A DNA stretch of 64,000 nt from Apostichopus japonicus (lineage: Eukaryota > Echinodermata > Holothuroidea > Aspidochirotida > Stichopodidae), in assembly GCF_037975245.1 (NCBI RefSeq), contig NC_092563.1:22908960-22972959 (forward strand). The letters are read 5' to 3'. The notes under the pieces were generated by a model that was not told where the DNA came from, did not search any database, and saw nothing but the letters and a program-made list of their open reading frames with translations. Positions 36,214 to 48,265 of this stretch are shown here, one piece after another. Both the position numbers and the translations under genes were made by a program. Within the stretch, counting starts at the first letter, position 1; each line of letters opens with the position of its first letter.

Positions 36214-36500
36214 AATAACCGAAACGTATATGCTTGATTGCATTCTAGGCCTACAGTATTTCACACAGCGGCAGCCTTAACACATTGTGAACAGTAGCTT
36301 GAATTTCAATCACTGATGTTTTACCATTCAGTTGTCACAATTTGTCCGTCAGTGTTGTCCTCCGTGTCAATGTGAGGTACTGCCATATATACTGCTGTAT
36401 AAGTATGTCATTCATTTCTCCTTTAAGACTAAACTGATCATGGTTTCGCTGCAGGCATTGACTTTGATAACGTTTTTATCGTTTAATCAATTCTAATAAC

Positions 36501-39500
36501 TCAACCCACCCTAATTGCGAGTCATTAAACTGCATACTTATTAGGCCGTCTTCCATATGCCAATAAAAGTGCTTAGTTTTTCGATTTTGCTCACATATTT
36601 GGTGACTACTTGATTTGAGTGAAAATGAGTACAATTTGATATTAGGTTTGGTTGTCTGTTTGTTGGCAGTGTCAACATGTGAATATGGCTGTGCCAAGAA
36701 CCAGAATGGCGGCTAGATGCCCACATATGGCTATGATGAACTAAGAAGTTTTTTTGAATAGCCAGGGTCAGAGAGTAGAGTAATATGAAACTTTCTCTGT
36801 GAAAGGTCCTCTTAAGGACTATAAGCCCACCAATTTATGGCTGAAAGATACATACACACGTAAAGTATGGTATCATAGAATATGCAATGCTGTTATGATG
36901 ATTTCAGCAAGTGATGTTGTTGCCATGATAACCCCAGAAAACTTGGTGGGAATGTGTTGTTCTTGATTGAGACCAGTTTTACTACAACTTTTCTGAGGTT
37001 TCTGTGATATGGTATGAATAGATTTCTGGAAGTCAGAAATTGATGATACAGTAGCTTCAGCTTTTTCTGTAAAAATTATATAGCACACTGTAACGTTAAC
37101 TTAGTCTAAGATTCCGGGGCGCCCGAATATTCCCAATGAGAACTGGTGGTGGCATGGGAACACTGAATGCGGCTACGATGGTAGTGTGTTAATTAACGGT
37201 TAAGCCTTAAATATCGCTATTACATGCAAAGAATATAACGCACAGATAAATGAGTAAAGAACGAGCGCTGAGATTTCGCAATATATTACCATAATCAGCT
37301 ACGGTACAGACAATAGATCGGCACCAAGCCCTCAATAATATATAGATCTATATCAACCATGTACTTCAACAAAAATGGTACAGGGGAGGTCTCAATATCG
37401 AAGTAGAGTCCTTTAATGATAGTAAATTATTGTATACAAGAAGGACACAAACAGATACAAATACAACCACAATGGTCGGAGCCAGGGCTACTACCGAGTC
37501 TCAAGATCGGATCCAGCTGAGCTAATGAACAGGCGTCACGTGACCTATCATACTTACGTTACTTTCCACATGGAAAACAGTGGCATCGGAAGCCTAAATA
37601 AACAGAGGGCGACATATTTGCTGGCCACGGCATCACAATATGTTCGCCACTGGCAGCTGAAACACATCAGCCGCATGTTTAAATGAAATGGGAAGTTGGT
37701 TTTTCGTTTGGAATTTATATTTTTCATCAATGTGTATTTCTGTATATACAAGAATGTATATCCCCACTTATTTTTCACACTTGTTTCACTTAGTATGTAC
37801 TAATGTTTCACATTTAAAAGCAATCACGATGCAATAACATGGGGTACTGGCAAATAGCTGATACTTTTTTAAGCACAGTAATGATGACTCTGGAAATAAT
37901 ATATCATGGCTAGTTAATGAGATTTGCTGGAGGTCTTCATAGTTATAGATGATACACTTCTTCGATCGGTAGCAAATTCTGTTCCCTAGATGAGGAAGAA
38001 TCCAAGTTTGATGATTGGAGTTATTTATCCAGGGGTTCATCAATTTCTGTTTGGTGATCTTCTTCAATAGAGATATCTTAATCTGAAATAAAATATAAAA
38101 AGTGTAAAAAAATTAAAATCCCTCAGTATGCCTCCTCTATCTGAAAGTGACCTACAGTTGCTTTGTTGGGTTGGTATGTGTTTTTGTGTATATAAACTTC
38201 CTCTAAAATAGATGTAAATTGAAGTCAATAAACATGCTATCATACTTGAAGTTTTCAAAAAACCTTTCCTGGAGGTCTTTACTTTCCAATTTGCTCTCAC
38301 ACATATACTTACAAGGATATTTGAAAATCTCGCACATTTGGGATCAATACAGCATACCTTTAATTAAAAATAAAATGCATGTTGACACACCTCTTACCTT
38401 CAAATGCTTTTTGTTGAGGTAATTATGTCTCTCGCTCTTTGCTCTGATAATATCTGATTTGTTGGTGAAAGCCGCATAGCAATCACTGTGGTAGAACATT
38501 TCTTTAAAGCTGTCAGGCTTTTCTTTTTAGGTGGCTACAACTTCATGAGCAACATCAAACTGTGGGCCAGATAATTCACATCATTACTCAGCACAGGCAA
38601 TAACTTTTAGTCAACTGATTAGGGTGAACCTCGTTAATGGCCCATCCTTCCCAGCACAGTGGACTACACATTTGTGTGCAGTCATCATCAAACTGTCAGA
38701 GAAAATAGTGAAATAAAACATAAAGCTGAAGGCATGGAACTTTATTAGTTCAAAAATTCATAATCATGTAATTCATAATCAATATAGAGACCTTGGTGCA
38801 GTGAGGCACAGCGGCTGCTTTCCCACTTTCCTGGTCCTTGGCATAGAGGCGAGGCAAAGTGAAATCCACTTTAACAGATCCTAGTGTAATGGTACTTTGC
38901 ACAAACTTTGCAGAGCTGGCCTGGTTGTTTTATCAAAACTTCTTTGTCTGTTATTGATTTGTGCAGGCCTAGTAGCCCTATTGCATCTAATGTTCAGTAA
39001 ATTACAGTTAGGCAATGTATGCCTTCTAAGTTCTACTGTCCCATCAGTTAAGTTATCCCAGACCTAATCATTCAGACTGTTGTCTACTTTATATTGGATC
39101 AATGGATGGGCTTAAAATCGTCAGGCACATTTATATGCATGGAGTGCGTAATCTAGGCTATCTACATTAGATACGTAAACAAAGTTTTGGCCTGGGCAAA
39201 AAGTCACGAGAAGCAGCCCTGTGATTGGTCAGTTGCCCAAAATCAGGCATGTCTCACAATCCATTAAAATACAATCGTTTTACTGCATTTTTACACTAAT
39301 GTGCAAGAACTGTTTTGCTGGCATAGTAAATCATGATTGTTACGATTATTTTCCGCACATTAAGCTTCAATCATACCAGTCACCCGAAAAGGTGAGCAAA
39401 AGAAGCGAAACAAGACTTAGAAGACGGCCTATATGAACATAGACGATTTTCAACACCATTTATCCGTGAAACATTTTACAACGACGTTAACAACTTATTT

Positions 39501-39875
39501 GAGTACATAAATGTCTCTATAGATTTCTATTGAATACTTCGTTACATCCGAAGAACTGATCTATTAGCTAATAGTCAATGTGTTACACTAAGTAATAGTC
39601 CAGATTATTGAAATAATGGGCCTCAAATGTTTAAAGGGTTGTATAGAACCTTTTACACCATTGTATAGGGTTTAAAGGGGTTGTATGGAAATACAACCTG
39701 GACTGATAGCAATGTTTTGAACGGTATGTAGTAGGGCCATTTCATACAAAATCGACCAAAGGCTTGGCAGTTCATCTCTTGGATCAGGCTCATTGTTACA
39801 TCATTTGTTGATATTAGGAAGGTGTGCAAAATTTGATTGTTCTTTGACTTATACATTTTCAGTTAAAGCTGTTTA
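36501..39875. other. Block found in copy 1 only
   Basis: In copy 2 the flanks are nearly joined (57,005 to 57,038). So about 3.4 kb was either inserted in copy 1 or lost from copy 2. It contains the broken gene-like sequence described for 36,873-38,692. Confidence 0.6.
36873..38692 (-). pseudogene. Broken multi-exon gene-like sequence, unrecognised
   Basis: Exon-like pieces on the minus strand are: 38,398-38,692 (acceptor CTGACAG, donor GTAAGA) with Cys-rich CTQMCSPLCWEGWAINEV early and KEMFYHSDCYAAFTNKSDI late, in different frames with a stop between; about 37,930-38,080 after a TTTCAG acceptor, with EEDHQTEIDEPLDK and SSSSREQNLLPIEEV in shifted frames; and 36,873-37,073 after TTTTTACAG, ending in a hydrophobic tail before a stop. 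The CYxxFT-type module recalls N-termini of uncharacterised element-linked proteins in marine invertebrates. The frame breaks suggest a pseudogene. Confidence 0.3.
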
Positions 39876-39878
39876 AAG

Positions 39879-40024
39879 TTTGCTCGACCGAGCGTGCCTC
39901 CATTACAAAGTTGTGGCCACAACATGGCCTAGGCAGCTATTTTTAGAACTCTATCATGTTTTACCAAGAATTTATGAGGACTCAGATTTGGTACTTTGTA
40001 ATGAAGGCTCTCTTGGTCGAGCAA
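39879..40024. mobile_element. Foldback MITE (GCTCGACCGAG), copy in duplication 1
   Basis: About 146 bp bounded by TTTGCTCGACCGAGCG and the inverse ...TTGGTCGAGCAAAA; the inner 30 bp also pair (CCTCCATTACAAA against CTTTGTAATGAAGG). The same element is at the matching place in copy 2, so it predates the duplication. Confidence 0.75.
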
Positions 40025-41151
40025 AACTTGTCGTGGCACCTCAACGTTGTACAGCTGTAAATCGAAAGTCCTGCAACGCTAAAATTTTGCGCACGTTCCT
40101 AGCTCACTAATATCAACAAATAATGCAAAAATGAATCAAATCCAACAGGTGGCCTACCAAGATTTTCTTTTTTATTTAGTTGATTTTGTATGGAACAACC
40201 CAGTGTATATATTAGTGTTCATAATTTTACAGTTATCGTTTAGGGTATTGAGAAATTCCCACGTATAATTTTGAGAGCTTGATTGCTTAGTTGTTGGTGG
40301 AAAATATCCTTATCTCCTTTTTGTTTTGAGTTTCCAGTCAGTTTTGGTTTCTTGATTTAATTTAAAAGTTGAATTAAGTAGCAATCGTTTTCCATGCTTA
40401 GAGAGATGACATGTATGGCTGCCCTTTTTTTACAATCTTTTCTGTCAGGAGGCTAAGGTTGCAATCGAAGGGTCTTTGAAGCACCCTGATTCCCACTTTT
40501 TTAAGATGAAATTGTCATCAAAGCATTTGGCAATCTGTGTGAGCTGGTTCTCACAGATGAACTCTAGCAAAGCAATTCTGGACATGCACTATTGGAGATA
40601 TTAAAAGTATGATGTGGCCATTGTCAGTTTAGCAGGAAAATGGGAAAATTGTAAATGTGAAATGCTTCGTTGTCTATGTTATGCATCAAACACAGCTAAT
40701 TTGCTCGGTTATAAAGAACAGTATCTAAAGAGACTGATCCCCAACTCCTATCCTTTGATACTGTTTACTATATTACTTTAGTAAACAGGTTTATACACTT
40801 GCACACCAACAGTTCTAAAGTTATATCTTCACTTAAAAGAATATTTTCCTTTATCAAGTTCTTTTTATGATCCATTAATTTTCGAAAATCCTTATCTCTT
40901 CTTGCTTTTAAATTGAAATATGACACGACAAAGTAGTAAAATTTCCGATCCACTTACAAGATTTGAAATGCCTAATATGTTTTGACATTTTTAAAGTCTA
41001 GCAAATAATATTCTGTGAACACATATTTTGTAAGGGATACGTAACTCAGCTATTTAAGAGGACAATGGAGGATGTCCTGTGTTGGGTTAATTGCTCGAAT
41101 ATTTCTTCGGATATTCAACCCACTAATCCAGTCTTAAAGCACTAGTTCTAT

Positions 41152-41225
41152 GCTATACCATACCATACCATACCATACCAACCTACTCTATACTATACTA
41201 TACTGTAGTATAATATACATTATAC
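41152..41225. repeat. ACCAT and ACTAT pentanucleotide repeat
   Basis: ACCAT units pass into TATAC/ACTAT units. A diverged version is at 57,895-57,955 in copy 2, where a LINE has inserted directly after it. Confidence 0.7.
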
Positions 41226-41754
41226 TATACTTCTACCCCCCTTTCTTCTCCGTTGATTTTCGTGACCAAATTTAAACTACTGCTCATGAGCACAATCTTA
41301 TATTTCATTTCTAGCTGATACTCATTCAGCATTCTTTGTAATGTTCTGCAAGTTGATGTGTACAGTAGAACTCTTCCATTAAGATCTGTACGTCACGATA
41401 AAGTAATTATTAATCTAACCAATCAATGACAGTACTAACTTGTAATGATTGTACAGTAGTCGGGCGCGCAGACAGCTTTCTTTGTGTGATTGGGCAAAGC
41501 GATTTTTTGCTTCCATTTAATGAGTGATAGAAAGAAGGTAATATTAATGCTTGAATCGATCGATAACTTTACATAACACAATTTAGTATGTGACTTCTGT
41601 TACATTTTGAAATTTTGTGGAGGGAGGGGGGATTGGGGGTGAACAATTTGATCCACGTCTGTTCTGACGAGGGTTTTCGTTTCCGGAGGATTTTTGGTAA
41701 GGTTCCTTTGATGCAAATGGTGCAATAATTTCTCTCCCTCTCTCTTTCTGTCGT

Positions 41755-41756
41755 AG
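41755..41756 (+). promoter_or_regulatory. Splice acceptor in the 5'UTR of the first TRIM-like gene
   Basis: A long CT tract (about 41,729-41,751) ends in GTCGTAG, 12 nt before the ATG. The same arrangement is kept in the paralog, so the mRNA probably has an upstream non-coding exon. Confidence 0.5.
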
Positions 41757-41768
41757 ATCGCTGCAACA

Positions 41769-43595
41769 ATGGCAGACAGTTCTGAAGATGACCAAGAAGC
41801 TCGCTTATCACCACTCGATTGCCCAGTATGCTGTCTCAAGCAAACCGATCCCAAGGTGTTGCCTTGTGGACATAGCTTTTGCAAATCATGCATTGAAAAG
41901 CTTATTCAAGCACGTCCAGCCTCATGTCCCGTCTGCCGTGCACAAATAACGGCACCTTCATCGGACACGCTACCCACCAACTTCACCCTTAAAGCCCTCA
42001 TTGTGGAGGAAGAGAAAGATTCTTCAGACATTAATATGAAGTTCAGACGACTGTTTGGTGATTGTTCTGCACACATGAAAACTTGCGACCAGTTCTGTAG
42101 GACGTGTGAACGACAGATATGCAAAGACTGCGTACAAGACCAACACGCAGAGTCTGAGGAGCACGACATTGCACCGGTAGGAGCAATAGTCACACAGCAA
42201 AGAGAGGTCATTGATGCCATCATGGCAGAGCTTCTTACAGTTACCGAACAACTAGCAGAAATTACCAACTTCACGTCTACAGTCGAAAAGAATTGCGAAG
42301 ATCGGTTTCAAGATTTAATGAACGAAATTACCGACGCTGTAAAAAAGGCATCTCGAGAGACGAACGACGAAGAGACAACTCTGAAACAAGCTGTACAACA
42401 AGAACGCGAGAGTATTCGTCAAAAGATCGACCCAATAAAAAGCCTGTATTCCGAGATCGCTTTGCTGACAAATTACACTTCAGATATCTGCATGTCCTTT
42501 CAGAAGGACCTTCAGGAGGCCAATGTTTCCAAATTGAATGGGTTCAAATCTGTTACACAAAAGAAAGAGAATATTTTTAAAAATCTTGCTCATCTTCAGG
42601 GCATGAAGAACGCCTTCACTTATCGTGAGCCTAAGTTTCGATCTCAGGCGAAGTCTTGTGTTGGTAAGCTGGTTAGCTGTGGGTCGACTTTTTCAAAGTA
42701 CATGAAAACATTTGAATTATCTTATGGTAATGAATCATTTGGAATTATATGGCCAGAGATACATTGGTTGATATCTATTTCTTGTAATGTATCTAGTAAT
42801 CACAATTTCGTTAAGTTGTACAACTTTAACTTCTTACAAGATGACACGGTAGTTGAAACAGGTATTGCCAAAAAATGGTTGACGATTACACCAAATTTCT
42901 GTTCTGATCGGCGTAGCATGCTATCCTTAGCTTCTGGACAGATTCACAAGTTTACTCTTCCAACCACAGACAAGACTGAAGATGGCATGGAAATAGTTGC
43001 TACTGTTTTCAACCTCCCTGACATCATCGGTATATCCTGGGATGAACAACGTAAAGGGTGTATCGCCTTGTTAGGAGATGGAAAGACGATAGTCCATCTG
43101 GATATCGAGAATTGTAAATCCCCGAGGGAAGTAATGCAACTAACAGAGAAAGTGACCTTGAAAAGACATACCCATATTCTACACGTACGTATGGACGGAA
43201 GCATGGCTGTATGTGATCACGGTAACCGGGTCATTCAGTTTTACCCTTCTCTGAATGGCGTAGGCCTTAGTAAGACGGTAAAGAAACCTTCACTATTAAA
43301 ACACGATCAGATAATAGCCGTACCGTGGAGTGTTTGCACGCGGAACGAAAACAATCTTTGGTACGTCCTTTGGGTGTATTGTACTTGCAGCGAAACGTTC
43401 GCCATAGTGATCGTCTACGATGCATCGTTCGAGTTAGTGGGGAATTTGTTGAACGTTCAGATTAAAGAAAAAAAACCAAGGAGATCAACACCACGAAGTG
43501 TCCCAGATCCATTCACCATGGAAGCATCATTTTGTTTTCAAGGGGAATTTATCGCTCTAAAGTTAGAAAGCCAAATATACGTGTATCATATCTGA
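41769..43595 (+). CDS. TRIM-like RING/B-box/coiled-coil protein, copy 1 (608 aa)
   Basis: A likely E3 ubiquitin ligase with a single uninterrupted coding exon. A C3HC4 RING lies at about 18-56 (Cys18, Cys21, Cys33, His35, Cys38, Cys41, Cys53, Cys56). A type-2 B-box lies at about 99-132 (Cys99, His102, Cys110, Cys113, Cys118, Cys121, His126, His132). A helical, Glu/Gln/Lys-rich coiled coil spans about 140-290. The C-terminal half, about 310-608, has repeated beta-strand-like blocks such as IHKFTLP, TIVHLDIEN and RVIQFYPSLNGVGLSKTV. It could be a divergent beta-propeller, but it is neither a clear NHL repeat set nor a B30.2 domain. All zinc ligands are present. The start is fixed by the ATG just after a splice acceptor. 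Its paralog is at 59,740. I do not assign a vertebrate orthologue; such genes are often multiplied in invertebrate deuterostomes and may act in immunity, which is inference. Confidence 0.93.
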   Translation: MADSSEDDQEARLSPLDCPVCCLKQTDPKVLPCGHSFCKSCIEKLIQARPASCPVCRAQITAPSSDTLPTNFTLKALIVEEEKDSSDINMKFRRLFGDCSAHMKTCDQFCRTCERQICKDCVQDQHAESEEHDIAPVGAIVTQQREVIDAIMAELLTVTEQLAEITNFTSTVEKNCEDRFQDLMNEITDAVKKASRETNDEETTLKQAVQQERESIRQKIDPIKSLYSEIALLTNYTSDICMSFQKDLQEANVSKLNGFKSVTQKKENIFKNLAHLQGMKNAFTYREPKFRSQAKSCVGKLVSCGSTFSKYMKTFELSYGNESFGIIWPEIHWLISISCNVSSNHNFVKLYNFNFLQDDTVVETGIAKKWLTITPNFCSDRRSMLSLASGQIHKFTLPTTDKTEDGMEIVATVFNLPDIIGISWDEQRKGCIALLGDGKTIVHLDIENCKSPREVMQLTEKVTLKRHTHILHVRMDGSMAVCDHGNRVIQFYPSLNGVGLSKTVKKPSLLKHDQIIAVPWSVCTRNENNLWYVLWVYCTCSETFAIVIVYDASFELVGNLLNVQIKEKKPRRSTPRSVPDPFTMEASFCFQGEFIALKLESQIYVYHI

Positions 43596-43733
43596 GGATG
43601 TTAAGCTCGTATAGACCAGGTTATTGTTACGTTTTCATATGTAATACAAGGACTTTCGGCTATATTGTGATAGTTCCTATCGTTTTCATCTTATTTTAAT
43701 GGTTCTTAATGTGGGATATGGATATTTTGTAGA

Positions 43734-43942
<209 letters not shown>

Positions 43943-44285
43943 AGGTTTACAGTCTTGTTCAGGGCCAAGGCCGTCTCACACGACTTTACAATATAACCCT
44001 GGTCATTGGTAACTTGTCACACCTACACACCAAAGTGTGCACAATTCAATCAATCTTTCCTAGGGCACCCATAGGGACTTCCCATAGGGTGCAGCCGAAA
44101 ACCGGTGCACGCAACTATATTTACAAGTAACCTCGCAAGTCCCCATTTATACACCTGGGTGAAGAGAGGCAATGGAGATAAAGTGCCTTGCCCAAGGACA
44201 CAACGCAATGATCTGGCCAAGACTCAAACCTGTAATCCTTAGATCACAAGTCCATTGCCTTAACCACTTGACCACAACGTCCTCA
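43943..44285 (-). mobile_element. tRNA-derived SINE with AAT tail
   Basis: Minus strand: the head GTGGTCAAGTGGTTAAGGCA and CAGGTTTGAGTC are A- and B-box-like (tRNA-Leu/Ser type), followed by CCTTGGGCAAGGCACTTTAT, then CACCCAGGTGTATAAATGGG and the shared 3' body. The tail is the AAT tract at 43,737-43,942. Copy 2 of the duplication has no insertion here (around 61,771), so it is a post-duplication insertion. A 5'-truncated relative is at 27,510. Confidence 0.85.
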
Positions 44286-45090
44286 CTGGCAGATAGGCAA
44301 TAGGGGGGGGGGGGCGGCGATTCATAATATTTACAGCTGTATTTAGGAGGTTATTTTGAACGACAATCTTGATATTGATAGAGAGGCACCAAAAGAAAAA
44401 ACGATATTTTAAGCAGTCATTTTTAATTTTGGGTTGTGTCTTCCCAGAACATTACCCTCATCATGATATCTTAATTTTCTACAGCTCGTTTCATTCTTCG
44501 TGAAACGATTTTCGAATGATACCTTTTTTGCCCTTGCTGTCAAATCGTTATTAAGATTTTCCTTATCAACGCCTGTCCCAGAGTTCGAAGCCTAAATACA
44601 TACAGTGGATACATATCGTTATTAATAACCTTTACATTGAGAGAAAGGAAAGCAATTGGGTAGGCTGCGATACATTATATTTGGAAGGTTTGTCCCAATT
44701 TTTTCATTGGGGGGGGGGGGGGGGTTGCAAATATCAAAGTGTCATGAAGCAAATCACTTCACTGCAAGCAAATCTTCTTCAACCTCTGGAACCTGAAAGG
44801 AATGACAATTTGTACATCGAGAATGCTGCCTTATTTTAGTTTCAAACACCTAATCATTATTCTTTAATTGTTTTTTATCGTTCAAAGAATTGGCGCTGGT
44901 TTTTTTCATATTTAAAATATTACCGGCAATCATTTCACCAAACATTACTGACATGAATTAAAGCTTAGACAAGGTGAAGTTTGAAAATAACCTCTACTCT
45001 CTACGATTGTAAATGGTACGAACATGTTGTGACGTCACCGATTCGATGTAGGTGTACCCCTTACCTCACAGAGGCACCAAATGTACAGAC

Positions 45091-46427
45091 GCCTATTTGC
45101 CAATCGACGTAGATAGGTTTTAAAAATAAATCTAAGACAAGATGTAGCTATTCCAAAGTCTTTAATCCGAATAAACCTTGTATTAATGTGTCGATTCACT
45201 CTTTCTGCCAAAAGTTGACTAATTCACAGATAAGAAGTAGTTTGAAGTTTCACTTTGCTAATTTAAGTTCGCTTGACTTCTGTCTCGCTCCGCCGTAAGT
45301 CATATAACCTATTATTATTTGTTTAGTGACACTACATTGATATGTAGGCAAATGGTCTGAAATATAGTTACACTGCATTGAAAAGGAACATGGTATTTTA
45401 GAAACAGCGATTGGACAGTCTGGAAAAAGTGAATCCGTGACATAACAACCATACTCGTACTGTTTAACCCTAACCTCCACGTGGTGTGATGTGGTAAGGG
45501 ATTGGGCATTTGATATCACTCGTTTGGGGTTTTACCATGTAGGTGTGCATAAACATAATGTATAATTCACCCGACGTGAGTTTCCTGAAGTCAGAAAATC
45601 GTTGCTAAATATAACAAATTTAAAACTAATTGATAAGAAGTTACTTAAGCATGGGTTCGATCATAGCAGTATCAAACATTAGCCATAGCTTCATTGTGAG
45701 GCGAAGTGTTTATTAATTTAAACTTTAAACAACATGATATAATGTAAGTTGCAACATGGTACATGCAAGTCCATACTTATGACATGCTGCAGACATCTCG
45801 TCAAACAAAAATATAGTTGTAACTTGAAATAAGCATGTGTGATGAAGTATGTGATAGTGTAAAAACACACATGGGATTCTCTCGAATGTAAACAAAATCG
45901 ACCAAAAAAAAAGAGACTATCACACCAAGCTGAACTAAGTAAATTAGCTAAATTACGTAAATTAACGGTTAAAGTTTGACTCAATATTACTGTGACACGC
46001 CGTTAATACATTACACATTGTTTTAAGGCTCAAATAACATATTATGTGCTGTGTAGCATTTACCATATTATGTGACAGGGTCAATTTGCTTTTTATAATC
46101 AAGGTGTTACGCAATTGTTGTGTGTTATATCTGTTTATGTGTTTTACGTGCTAAATTATTCAAATAATGCGTCTAATTAATCATTAATCATCAAAACAAT
46201 CGTCTTCGTCTCCCTGGCAATCGGCTAACTTTTTCGAAGACAAGGTTGCATTATCGAGCCATCAGCACCTTGAATTCCATTCCTGAGCATTTAACTTCTA
46301 AGCATAATGTACACTCCTTTCGTTACAACTTTTCTATATCCCTTATAAACCTCTACTAAAACTTTAAGTTTTCATTTGTATTTGTACACTGTAGCCATTC
46401 GTTTGTTATTGTATTCTCCCCCCCCCC

Positions 46428-46430
<3 letters not shown>
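45091..46430. other. Gap with no supported gene
   Basis: AT-rich DNA only partly matching copy 2. Short frames at 45,250-45,519 and 45,718-45,984 have no protein-like content. Confidence 0.4.

Positions 46431-46500
<70 letters not shown>
46431..46500. repeat. AT dinucleotide repeat
   Basis: About 70 bp of (AT)n lead directly into the hairpin at 46,495. A second (TA)n run lies at 46,722-46,757, so the hairpin unit is bracketed by AT repeats. Confidence 0.95.
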
Positions 46501-46504
<4 letters not shown>

Positions 46505-46663
46505 ATACTAGATGAGACTAGTGGAACACTAGTAGTTGTTACTCGGAGTTTCACGCGTTATAGCGATCTTCAGACTGCAGTTGTCTGAAGATCGCTATAA
46601 CGCGTGAAACTCTGAGTAACAACTACTAGTGTTCCACTAGTCTCATCTAGTATCAACATATAT
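46495..46663. repeat. Near-perfect inverted repeat with 81-bp arms
   Basis: The left arm 46,495-46,575 and right arm 46,583-46,663 are inverse complements with one mismatch (CGG against CTG around 46,545/46,613) and a 7-base loop. It would fold into a very stable hairpin and may be a foldback element or MITE core. Confidence 0.95.
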
Positions 46664-46717
46664 TACGCTCTGTCCAATGGACATAGAGCACTCTGCGCCA
46701 AGATAGACGCCAACCTA

Positions 46718-46764
<47 letters not shown>

Positions 46765-48040
46765 CATGATGGGATATGTGTATGTGTAAGTATGCATACA
46801 TGTTTATATTAACATTGGGTGTATGTACGTATGTGTGTATGTGTATATACTTGTATATGTGTATATACTATGTATATATATATATATATATATAGATATA
46901 TATGCGTGTGTGTATTTGTATACAATTGTGTATGTATGTATATATATTGTGGTTGGTGGGTTTCACGTGTTGGTTCGGTGTGCGGGTGGATATAAGTTTT
47001 AACAGTTTTCTTGTATTGTTCTCTATATTTACTTATGGGAGCGCTCTAATAGACAAGCCATCTAGCCGGGGTTTTTGGAGTGTTTCCTTTCACAAGTTTC
47101 CCTGTTGTTGATATGTTTTGTCACTTAGTTAACTTCTCTCTATTTATATTGCGAAGAAACAAATAAATCAATGAATGAATCTAGGTTGTTACAAATATTT
47201 TGAAAATTGATTATGTTTGTGCTAAAATAATAGTGGCAGTTTTCACATCTATCACAGATACATATAGTTGGTATATACTTCGTGAAGGCATTTACATTTT
47301 TAAACTCTAATAAGCTCCTTGACTTAAGGAATCAACATTGACGGTATTCATTAGCATGTGAAGGCAGTAATGGTATAACCGATTAATCAAATAAAACTAG
47401 GAAGAACCAACCTGATGAAAGAAGACAACTTTGCATTAGAGGATTTGTTTAGTTAAAGAAAATATCGACGTGAATTGACGACTTTCGTGATTCCGATGAA
47501 AACGTCACAGCGTTTTTCACAAATTTAAAACTAAAAAACAAAGGTTAAACATAGAGAAACACAACAATTAACAACAACAATATATCAACGCCAACAGATT
47601 AACTGTGAATGTACGTTGTCGAATAACTTAACACATTTGTCAAAGAAGGGGAGGGGTGTACCATGATGGATTTTAAGATTTAAGATACATCTAACATAAT
47701 TTTTTTTCTTCTCAAAACGTATGTAGCGAAATGTCTATAACAACTGACAATAGTAGATTAAAGATCATTCAATATTTCGAAGGTGTTGATATTTCTGTTT
47801 CGTGTTGTTGTATGAAATATCGAATTCAGGGAAAAAACTGAATGAGTGCCAACATACCAGTGCCATTGTCTATAATATTTCGCTGACAACTATTTTGTGT
47901 TGGCACACAAATTAACATCCCACAGCAAGTTCACTCAAATATGTTAAGTTATGTGCCGAGAACAATGCGGCCGTCTTTTTTGATCGTATCTATGCACTTC
48001 ACATACACTCTTAAAACATCCGGATCAAATTTGATTCATT

Positions 48041-48265
48041 CCGGATCAAATTTGATCCGGTTTCCGGATCCCAGGGGCACCGATCCCGTCCGGATCAAAA
48101 TGATCCGGATTTCCGGATCAAAGAACAATGACCCCATTCCGGATCAAATTTGATCCGGCTTCCGGATCCCAGGGGCACCGACCCCGCCCGGATCAAAATG
48201 ATCCGGATTTCCGGATCAAAAAAACAATGACCCCATTCCGGATAAATTTGATCCCGTTTCCGTTT
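48041..48265. repeat. 98-99 bp palindromic tandem repeat at the left end
   Basis: Units start at CCGGATC at 48,041, 48,139 and 48,238 (spacing 98 and 99). Each contains CCGGATC palindromes and the constant CCCAGGGGCACCGA. The third copy is cut short. Confidence 0.88.

Noticed and set aside
41769-42580. Other frames over the TRIM-like gene, such as 41,906-42,274 on the minus strand
   Set aside because: Shadows of the long, domain-bearing 608-codon frame.
46902-47180. LINE 3' end or small gene (69-aa frame, AATAAATCAATGAATGAAT tail)
   Set aside because: The tail looks LINE-like, but no reverse transcriptase sequence is visible and the frame has no support.
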